A program made the translations under genes and the position numbers. From Nematostella vectensis (lineage: Eukaryota; Cnidaria; Anthozoa; Actiniaria; Edwardsiidae), in the NCBI RefSeq assembly GCF_932526225.1, contig NC_064047.1, forward strand, positions 6,447,501 to 6,511,500: a stretch of DNA of 64,000 nt, in the 5' to 3' direction. The notes beneath the pieces were generated by a model. It saw only the letters and a list, made by a program, of their open reading frames with translations. It was not told the DNA's origin and ran no database searches. Positions 54,809 through 64,000 of the stretch are shown one piece after another. Within the stretch, counting starts at the first letter, position 1, and each line of letters begins with the position of its first letter.

Positions 54809-57800
54809 ATGGTGAAGCTAACAGATTACGATAGCATTGGCTTTGATCTTGATCACACTGTCATACAATACAAACTGGGAAACGTATTTGAGGTAAGCGA
54901 TAAAGAAAGCATCGGGGAGAATGGTCTTGTGATCGTAGGACCTCTAAAACCCGCGTGCCGAAAGGAGCTTTCAAGTTGGAAATTATCTGTTATCAAAACT
55001 GCAGATCTGAGATCCAGGAACTCCACTGATTTAGGGAAAATTGCGATCGATAAGTGGCACAATTTTTGGATCATGGATTTTGAGCCTTGGGACCGGGAAC
55101 ACTCGGAACTAATTACCTTGGAAAATGAACTAATTACCTTTAAAAATGAACTAATTACCTTGGAAAATTTACTAATTACCTTGACATATATATGTTATAT
55201 GCTTGATAACCCTCTGGTAAACCGTGCATTAGCCATATAACCTCCCCTTCCACAACGAGGTCTAACTGTAACATAACAAGTGAACATTGACAGGGAGGAA
55301 AGGAGGGGGGGGGGGGGAATCGGGGATTCCTATTCGACTAATAAGTTTTGTAACTCAAAAGAGTGATTTGTATAGTGTTTGAAGAGTTCCATTGATTTCC
55401 TCAGCTTATCTACAAGTGTATAACAGAATTCTTAGTGGAAGAGAAAGGCTATGACGACTCTCTTTTACAAGGCTCACTGAGTGACTACAGTGATTTTGTG
55501 TATGTATGCCATCTGTCTTTCAGTATACAGTCAATTGGCAAAATGTTGTCATCAACCAGCATCCCGACTGTGACAATCCCGCATGTAAGCATGGGTAAAA
55601 ACCACTGGGGCGCCTTGCTGCATATATTAGCATAGCCACCACATCTACTGAAGTTATGCGTTGGCTAATGTATGCATCTAGGTGCTTAAGTAGATTTTAC
55701 CCATGTTTACTTGAGGGCTTGTCAGATAGTTGCAAAGCAGGTTGATGACAACCTTGTCAAATGACTGTATCCTTGTTCATCTGTTTATCTGTCTGATTGT
55801 CTGTGTATCCCTTCATCCCTCTGTCCATCCAGGGGCGTAGCCAGGGGGGGTGGCCTAGGAGGCCCAGGCCCCCCCTTCTAGCAGCCAAAAATACAGTAAA
55901 TGTATGAGACATTATCTAAAATACAGGAGAAAATACCTTGAAAGTCCCTTTTACCCCCCTCCTGTTAAAAATCCTGGCTATGCCGCTGCCATCCGTTTGT
56001 TTGGTCTTCCCATCTGGTCATCTGGCCATGCATCTGGGCATCTTTTTTTGTCTTTAGTCTATTTACTGTGTATTTGATCGAATAAACTGTATTCTTTATT
56101 CATCTAGAATGAGAGGACATATCTTTGATATAGAGAAGGGGAATATCCTTAAACTTGATAATCATGGTGTAATACTAAGGTAAGTAATTGAAGGATTTCC
56201 TTTAGGTTTTTACAACTAATTTTAGATTTAAATTAACATATTTGCTTTTTTAATTTTAATAGTTAAAACTGTTCCACTTTGATTTTGATGAATTTGTGAA
56301 AACCTTCCAATAATTCCATCTATTTAAACTGATCCTCTGTTCCTATAAATGTACTTTAAATGTAAAAGGAAGTACATTTTGTGCTCCCTGATCAAGCAAC
56401 ACAACACTTGTCAAAATGAGATTGCTTGATTATGCTTGAAGTCATTTTATAATGAGGAAGCCATACAACAAGAGTGGATTAAAAACCCTATGCTTATTAA
56501 ATACTCTATGTTATAGCAATATTGATCAACCTAGGCAGTGCATTATAAAAAAAAAACTGTATTAGCCATACTGACAGAGTTTTAAAGCGGGAATTAAATT
56601 TTCCTTCTCTTGATTGTTACAGAGCCTCTCATGGGACTAACCACTTGAACAAGGAAGAGATCAGAAGAAGTTATGGAGAAAAGGCAATGTTTCCTCTCTT
56701 TAATGATCTAAAGGAAAACATGATTGTACGACACAGACATATAGGTATGGTGACCAGGGATGGTTCAGGGGGTTAGACGAACCCCTGCACACCTGGCTTG
56801 AAGGTCCGCTCAGAACAAACAAAGCTATATAACGTTTGGCTGGAGATATACCGTGCACATCAATGTCTTTAAAATGACTATAAAAATCCTTTTACAATAA
56901 TTATCTTTATAATTATCGCTATATGTTAAAAAGCTCCCTATTAATAACATTTTAAAAACAAGATTGATTACCTAATTTAACAAGGTGTGGAGAGGGGTAT
57001 ACCGGTAATTTTGTCCACTGAAATGGAAAAACGAATCACCCCGCTCACAATCCTGGCTACGGGCCTGTTAACCTGCATTATATGGGCAATAAGTAAATAC
57101 CCCCCTACATGTGTGCTAATAATATGGGCAATGAGTAAATACCCCCCTACATGTGTGCTAATAATATGGGCAATGAGTAAATACAGTACCGCTCACGAAC
57201 ATAGGAACACTGTTCGCGAAACGTTCGCGAAATTCGCGAACAACGTTCGCGAAATTCGCGAACATATAGACTGTTCGCGAACATGCTGTTCGCGAACAGA
57301 TGCAAAATAAACGGTTTGACGAACGGTAACGTGTGATCCAGGGCTTAATAACAGCTGGAACAGCGAAAAGCCATTTATTTGACAAAGACTTGTATTAGAC
57401 AGAATATAAGTTTGGGGAATGAATGCTGATCGCTAGATATTCCTTGAAGATTTTCGAATGTGTGTTAACTGCTAGCGAATACTTTGAAAAGCGGGAAGCC
57501 ATCTATTTGACAAAGCAAAGACTTGTACTAAACACAGGAGAATTAGTTTGAGGAGGGAATGCCGATCGCTTGATATTCTTCGAAGATTGTCGAATGTGTG
57601 TTAACTGCTAGCGAATACTTTGAAAAGCGGGAAGCCATTTATTTGACAAAGCAAAGACTTGTACTAAACACGGAAGAATTAGTTCTTCTTCGAAGATTTT
57701 CGAAATGTGTCAGAAAACTGCTAGCGTAGACTTAATAACAGCGGGAAGCCATTATTTGACAAAGACATGCAATAAACACAGGAGAATTAGTTTGAGGAAG

Positions 57801-60800
57801 GAACGCCGATCGATCGCTTGATGTTATTCGAAGATTTTCGAAATGTGTGAAAACTACTAGCGAAGACTTAATAACAGCGGGAAGCCATTTATTTGTCAAA
57901 GACATGTAATAAACACATGAGAATTAGTTTGAGGAGGGAATGCCGATCTCTTGATATTCTTCGAAGATTGTCGAATGTGTGTTAACTGCTAGCGAATACT
58001 TTGAAAAGCGGGAAGCCATTTATTTGACAAAGCAAAGACTTGTACTAAACACGGAAGAATTAGTTTGAGGAGGGAATGCCGATCGCTTGATTTTCTTCGA
58101 AGATTTTCGAAATGTGTGAAAACTGCTAGCGTAGACTTAATAACAGCGGGAAGCCATTATTTGACAAAGACATGCAATAAACACAGGATAATTAGTTTGA
58201 GGAAGGAACGCCGATCGATCGCTTGATATTATCCAAAGATTTTCGAAATGTGTGAAAACTGCTAGCGAAGACTTAATAACAGCGGGAAGCCATTTATTTG
58301 ACAAAGACATGTAATAAACACATGAGAATTAGTTTGAGAAAGGAATGCCGATCGCTTGATATTCTCCGAAGATTTTCGAATGTGTGAAAACTGCTAGCGA
58401 AGACTTTTGAACAGCGGGAAGCCATTATTTGACAAAGCAAAGACTTGTACTAAACATGGGAGAATTAGTTTGAGGAGGGAATGCCGATCGCTTGATATTA
58501 TTCGAAGATTTTCGATTGTGTGAAAACTGCTAGCCAATCCTTTTAAACACTGGGAAGCCATTTATTTGACAAAAACTTGTATTAGACACGGGAGAATTAG
58601 TTTGAGGAAGGAATGCCGATCGCTTGATATTCTTCGAAGATTTTCGAATGTGTGAAAACTGTGAGTAGTAGTCGTTTGTGTTCGAATACATGAGTCAGCG
58701 ACAACATGCTCTACTATAAATGTCTTCTTTTCGGGTTTTGTAGAATATCAAGAGATCGGCATTCCTTCTCCCGTGTTTATTACAAGTATTTGTCAAATAG
58801 AATTTCAAAATTCTTCGCTAGCAGTTTTCACACATTCGAAAATCTTCGAAGGATATCAAGCGATCGGCATTCCTTCTCCCATGTTTATTAAAAGTATTTG
58901 TCAAATAGAATTTCAAAATTCTTCGCTAGCAGTTTTCACACATTCGAAAATCATCGAAGAATATCAAGCGATCGGCATTCCTTCCCCAAATTAATTATCC
59001 CGTGTGTAATACAAGTATTTGTTAAATAAATGGCTTCCCGCTGTTCAAAAGTATTCGCTAGCAGTTGTCACATTCGACAATCTCCGAAGCATATCAAGCG
59101 ATCGACATTTCTTCCCTCTTCGAGGCAAGCTTTTGAGAATAAACTAACTAACTTTTTTGCCTGTGTCTGCCCTCGTAAATCCACGATCGAATCCTTCGCA
59201 TGCTTTGGCTTTCATCCGCCATCTTTATCGTCTTTATTTCTCAAACTTGAAAGTGTCTTGTCTTGATCGTCTACGAATAATTGAACTGAAGGCATATCAG
59301 ACTATAACTGAATTTGTTGTTTCTGATTTTAACGATAACCATAGCTCTCAGCTGACTTTTACACGAACAATTTATTTGAATCCCTTGCAGAACTCCTGTA
59401 TGTATTTTAAGTGAGTATAAGTACTGTAAGTCTTCGGTTACGAGGTACGAGTTTCCGTTTGTCAAACGGTTTGTCCCGGTCTGTTCGCGAACACTGTGTT
59501 CGCGAACATCAGCTGTTCGCGAACAATTTCGCGAACATATGTCCACATGTTCGAGAGCGGTACTGTACCCCCTACATCCACCCCTATATGTGTGCTAATA
59601 ATATGGGCAATGAGTAAATACCCCCTACATCCACCCCTACATGTGTGCTAATAATATGGGTAATGAGTAAATACCCCCTACATCCACCCCTACATGTGTG
59701 CTAATAATATGGGCAATGAGTAAATACCCCCTACATCCACCCCTACATGTGTGCTAATAATATGGGCAATGAGTAAATACCCCATACATCCACCCCTACA
59801 TGTGTGCTAATAATATGGGCAATGAGTAAATACCCCTTACATCCACCCCTAGATGTGTGCTAATAATATGGGCAATGAGTAAATACCCCCTACATCCACC
59901 CCTACATGTGTGCTAATAATATGGGCAATGAGTAAATACCCCCTACATCCACCCCTACATGTGTGCTAATAATATGGGCAATGAGTACAGACCCCCTACA
60001 TCCACCCCTACATGTGTGCTAAAAATATGGGCAATGAGTAAATACCCCCTACATCCACCCCTACATGTGTGCTAATAATATGGGCAATGAGTAAATACCC
60101 CCTACATCCACCCCTACATGTGTGCTAATAATATGGGCAATGAGTAAATACCCCCTACATCCACCCCTACATGTGTGCTAATAATATGGGCAATAAGTAA
60201 ATACCCTATACATCCACCCCTACATGTGTGCTAATAATATGGGCAATGAGTAAATACCCCCTACATCCACCCCTACATGTGTGCTAATAATATGGGCAAT
60301 GAGTAAATACCCTATACATCCACCCCTACATGTGTGCTAATAATATGGGCAATGAGTAAACACCCCCTACATCCACCCCTACATGTGTGCTAATAATATG
60401 GGCAATGAGTAAATACCCCCTACATCCACCCCTACATGTGTGCTAATAATATGGGCAATGAGTAAATACCCCCTACATCCACCCCTACATGTGTGCTAAT
60501 AATATGGGCAATGATTAAACACCCCATACATCCACCCCTACATGTGTGCTAATAATATGGGCAATGAGTAAATACCCCCTACATCCACCCCTACATGTGT
60601 GCTAATAATATGGGCAATGAGTAAACACCCCATACATCCACCCCTACATGTGTGCTAATAATATGGGCAATAAGTAAATACCCCCTACATCCACCCCTAC
60701 ATGTGTGCTTATAATATGGGCAATGAGTAAATACCCCCTACATCCACCCTTACATGTGTGCTAATAATATGGGCAATGAGTACATACCCCCTACATCCAC

Positions 60801-63800
60801 CCCTACATGTGTGCTAATAATATGGACAATGAGTAAATACCCCCTACATCCACCCCTACATGTGTGCTAATAATATGGGCAATGAGTAAATACCCCCTAC
60901 ATCCACCCCTACATGTGTGCTAATAATATGGGCAATGAGTAAATACCCCCTACATCCACCCCTACATGTGTGCTAATAATATGGGCAATGAGTAAATACC
61001 CCCTACATCCACCCCTAGATGTGTGCTAATAATATGGGCAATGAGTAAATACCCCCGTACATCCACCCCTACATGTATGCTAATAATATGGGCAATGAGT
61101 AAACACCCCCTACATCCACCCCTACATGTGTGCTAATAATATGGGCAATGAGTACATACCCCCTACATCCACCCCTACATGTGTGCTAATAATATGGGCA
61201 ATGAGTAAATACCCCCTACATCCACCCCTAGATGTGTGCTAATAATATGGGCAATGAGTAAATACCCCCTACATCCACCCCTAGATGTGTGCTAATAATA
61301 TGGGCAATAAGTAAATACCCCCTACATCCACCCCTACATGTGTGCTAATAATATGGGCAATGAGTAAATACCCCCTACATCCACCCCTAGATGTGTGCTA
61401 ATAATATGGGCAATGAGTAAATACCCCATACATCCACCCCTAGATGTGTGCTAATAATATGGACAATGAGTAAATACCCCCTACATCCACCCCTACATGT
61501 GTGCTAATAATATGGGCAATGAGTAAATACCCCGTACATCCACCCCTACATGTGTGCTAATAACATGGGCAATAAGTAAATACCCCCTACATCCACCCCT
61601 ACATGTGTGCTAATAATATGGGTAATGAGTAAAAACCCCGTACATCCACCCCTACATGTGTGCTAATAATATGGGTAATGAGTAAATACCCCCTACATCC
61701 ACCCCTACATGTGTGCTAATAATATGGGCAATGAGTACATACCCCCTACATCCACCCCTACATGTGTGCTAATAATATGGGCAATGAGTAAATACCCCCC
61801 ACATCCACCCCTACATGTGTGCTAATAATATGGGCAATGAGTAAATACCCCCGTACATCCACCCCTACATGTGTGCTAATAATATGGGCAATGAGTAAAT
61901 ACCCCATACATCCACCCCTACATGTGTGCTAATAATATGGGCAATGAGTACATACCCCCTACATCCACCCTACATGTGTGCTAATAATATGGGCAATGAG
62001 TACATACCCCCTACATCCACCCCTACATGTGTGCAAATAATATGGGCAATGAGTAAATACCCCCTACATCCACCCCTACATGTGTGCTAATAATATGGAC
62101 AATGAGTAAATACCCCCTACATCCACCCCTACATGTGTGCTAATAATATGGGCAATGAGTAAATACCCCCTACATCCACCCCTACATGTGTGCTAATAAT
62201 ATGGAATTTTCTAAGTTTACCTTTATTTCTCCATAAAGGGGATTTTGAAGGGGATGTTTTGAAACTCTATTTTATGAAATTTAATAAAATTGATCTCCCT
62301 CACTATCTCATGTATTCCCCTCCCCATAACTATTCACCTGATAAGGGGATTCTCTAAATTTAGATTTTCTGTTGCTGTGGATAGGATTTGTTATTGTAAA
62401 TTTTAACCAAATTGACTAAAATGACTAAAACTATCCCCACTAACTTGTCTTTAAATTGAGTCCTTCTAGTATATATACTACTTTTGAGAAATGTCTTTTC
62501 AATGGATAACTTGTCCTTTTTTCTAACTCAAACTGGTTTCCGTCTAGTTTTTGTTCATAGCCATTTGGTCATACATATTTTATAACTGGAAAATGAAAAA
62601 CTCAAGGTGCATGCATGTGTGACTGAAAACAGGCATTAAAGGGCTTTAAGGGTCTACTGACATTAGTGTTGCTCAGTAACGAGGTTGCTACTGTGGTGGC
62701 GTTGAGCGTGCGCATATACATAACACAGAATTCGTCATTCACAAGCTTTCCTGAAGTAAATGAAACAAAAATATGCGTTTCAAGTTCCCAAAAATTGATT
62801 TGATCTCAGACTTTTCGGGCGATGATATTTTCCATATTTTGTAAAAACAAAGATTCAGCGAAGATTTAGTCAGGCCAACCTTTTTGAAGCCAAAGTTTTT
62901 TATTTTCACCACCTGCGCGCACTGCAAACACCAGTTACAAACCCTAGCACACGCACTGAAAATCTTATTTCAAAGTAGCATGCGCTGTATCAAAATTTTA
63001 AAATGCTTTTTCAATTTTTGTTTTCGTGAAATTTTACGTGAAATTTCTGCTTTTATCTGTATCTATGACATCACTTTATTACGTCACAGGGTAACGTCAT
63101 CATCATTGTCAGCACAATTTTTTTGGTCAACTTGGCAAATATCAGACCCTTATGACTTTCTACAAGGATTTTATACTATATTCATTTTTCCTTAGCAACA
63201 GATGTCAGTACACCCTTAACCATAATATGCAGATTGAAAAACTTTTCATCCTGTCTCAGGTTTAACCATAATATGCAGGTTGATATAGAGATACGTAATA
63301 TTTGATATTCTTGTTTTATCTATTGACTGCTTATTGACTTTTGTTTCTTTCAGTAAATTTTAGGACCTTTGAAAATTTTTTTGATATCCCTGGATCCCTG
63401 ATAGCTGCCAGACTTGTTGACATTATTGACAAGAAGGTGAACACCAATTATGATGTCTTGCTCTGCTCATTTTTTTTTTTTTTTTGTTCCATTATTTCTG
63501 AGACCAAGATGTTTTTGTTGTTGTTGTTGTTATTTAGCATGGGAGACCCACTAAGTACACTTTCTGGCCAGACGTTATGTCAGGGTTTATTCTTAACTTC
63601 AGCCCATCTTCATTTTCTGGTAATTATGAATATTATTAACTACAACAATGAATTTTGAACCTTAAGTAAATTAATCTTACAACACTTGCAAAAAGTCAGG
63701 GGAAAAGCATTTCCTTTTGAGGTAGTTTTTGTAGTCCTTCAATCAAAGTATACTTTTTGGTCATGTGAGGGTTTCGAGTTCAAAATTGGAATACAAGTGT

Positions 63801-64000
63801 CAGAGTTGTTAAGAAATATACTATCGCATTGTATGCTGTTCCAACTACTGCTTCATTTTTTTCAGAAAAGAAAGGAAAGTATTTCCCAACAATCACCCAA
63901 AATCCAAGCAACTTCATCAAGTTGTGTTCGCCTGAAGTTCTCAAGTGGATAAAAAGCCTCAGCACTGAAAGAAGGAAGGTCTTCCTCCTGACAAATTCTT
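54809..64000 (+). CDS. NT5DC1: NT5DC1, 5' part, seven exons, continues past the window
   Basis: Exons: 54809-54892, 55405-55499, 56108-56179, 56623-56744, 63354-63436, 63538-63619, 63866-64000 (cut by the window end). All joins are GT-AG and keep frame; about 224 residues are visible of an expected 450 or so. The start MVKLTDYDSIGFDLDHTVIQ contains the HAD-superfamily motif I DLDHT with the nucleophile and acid-base aspartates. KVFLLTNS near the end is motif II. Other hallmarks are YKCITEFLVEEKGYD, NILKLDNHGVILRASHGT and FFDIPGSLIAARLVD. The family is annotated as 5'-nucleotidase domain-containing (HAD-IG); its substrate is poorly known. An upstream non-ATG extension of the frame is 5' UTR. 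Intron 4 is 6.6 kb and repeat-filled. Confidence 0.95.
55105..55195 (+). repeat. Short tandem repeat in NT5DC1 intron 1
   Basis: Four copies of AACTAATTACCTTGGAAAAT-like 21-bp units make the intron appear open downstream of exon 1. Confidence 0.85.
55830..55988. mobile_element. hAT-like MITE in NT5DC1 intron 2
   Basis: The left end CAGGGGCGTAGCCAGG and the reverse complement of the right end, CAGCGGCATAGCCAGG, are inverted repeats with two or three differences. Non-coding. The CAGGGGCGTAGCCAGG end is widespread among hAT-type elements of animals. Confidence 0.65.
57083..57181 (+). repeat. Short array of the NT5DC1 intron minisatellite
   Basis: Two and a half copies of a 42-bp unit (ATATGGGCAATGAGTAAATA, then a C run, CTACATGTGTGCTAATA). 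It is the same as the 53-bp unit at 59568-62204 but lacks the CATCCACCCCT segment. Confidence 0.9.
57182..59567. mobile_element. 2.4-kb foldback transposon with TA-CAGTACCGCTC ends
   Basis: The left end TACAGTACCGCTCACGAACA and the reverse complement of the right end, TACAGTACCGCTCTCGAACA, are inverted repeats. A TA dinucleotide at each edge and CAGT ends resemble Tc1/mariner. Both subterminal regions are packed with the palindrome TTCGCGAA. The interior is an array of a roughly 135-bp unit (GCGGGAAGCCATTTATTTGA, GAATTAGTTTGAGGAGGGAA, TGCCGATCGCTTGAT, TTCGAAGATTTTCGAA, GAAAACTGCTAGCGA) at 57350-58660. Inverted copies follow at 58740-59110. No transposase is visible, so it is non-autonomous. 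It interrupts the minisatellite. Confidence 0.8.
59568..62204 (+). repeat. 53-bp minisatellite, about 50 copies, NT5DC1 intron 4
   Basis: The unit is 53 bp: TAAATACCCCCTACATCCAC then CCCTACATGTGTGCTAATAA then TATGGGCAATGAG. Copies differ by scattered point changes (CATGTG to GATGTG, AAATAC to ACATAC or AAACAC, CCCCCT to CCCCAT or CCCCGT). Array length of about 2.6 kb suggests a hypervariable locus. Confidence 0.98.
62205..63353. other. End of NT5DC1 intron 4, no gene seen
   Basis: AT-rich intron with no supported gene. A fragment near 62605 (GTGTGACTGAAAA) matches the dispersed repeat in the WD40-gene intron. Confidence 0.6.

Noticed and set aside
54779-55240. NT5DC1 reading through intron 1 with a non-ATG start
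   Set aside because: Conserved sequence begins at the ATG 54809 and stops matching at the GTAAGC donor after 54892; the rest is intron with a tandem repeat.
1-64000. tRNA, rRNA or other structured RNA genes
   Set aside because: No B-box-like or cloverleaf sequence was noticed by eye; a covariance-model scan would be needed to be sure.

Overview
The window is eukaryotic animal DNA: split genes with GT-AG introns, long AT-rich intergenic stretches, many small inverted-repeat transposons and minisatellites, and one 200-base assembly gap. The gene content (tandem SUEL/galactose-binding lectin genes, CFAP298, NT5DC1, a large WD40 protein) and the intron-rich, vertebrate-like gene structures fit an early-branching metazoan. 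A sea-anemone-type anthozoan is my best guess. That is an inference and could not be tested by a search.

Layout. Positions 1-7.5 kb hold no gene I can support; a pyrimidine-rich repeat and a small MITE lie there. Positions 7.5-42 kb carry a same-strand cluster of four lectin loci (A-D). The pattern is signal-peptide exon, SUEL domain (8 cysteines, YGR motif, CP..KY end), Thr/Pro-rich stalk, then a hydrophobic C-terminus. Almost every intron is phase 1, so the modules can be exchanged. A (7.6-10.5 kb) has no visible signal exon; B (20.9-25.2 kb) and C (29.3-33.9 kb) are complete and each encodes 233 residues; D (39.3-41.8 kb) shows a stalk and a transmembrane plus acidic cytoplasmic exon, but no SUEL exon was found upstream. 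Between A and B sits a decayed Ty3/gypsy-type retrotransposon with 123-bp LTRs on the minus strand. Exon fragments and intronic segments are duplicated repeatedly across the cluster.

Positions 42-64 kb hold ordinary conserved genes. A 702-residue WD40 protein is on the minus strand (43.9-47.9 kb). CFAP298, a dynein-arm assembly factor, is complete in seven exons on the plus strand (48.7-53.9 kb). NT5DC1, a HAD-family 5'-nucleotidase-like protein, starts at 54.8 kb and runs off the window after seven exons. The WD40 gene and CFAP298 diverge, and a perfect match to the RFX X-box consensus lies 94 bp before the CFAP298 start. NT5DC1 intron 4 (6.6 kb) holds a 53-bp minisatellite of about 50 copies split from an older short array by a 2.4-kb foldback element.

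The most interesting points are these. In humans EVA1C (a SUEL-lectin membrane protein) and CFAP298 are near neighbours on chromosome 21, so locus D beside CFAP298 may be ancient microsynteny. Locus D has an in-phase internal splice donor that could exchange a GPI-like tail for a transmembrane/cytoplasmic tail. Loci A and B show exon duplications in progress, including a minisatellite that carries repeated 3' splice sites.
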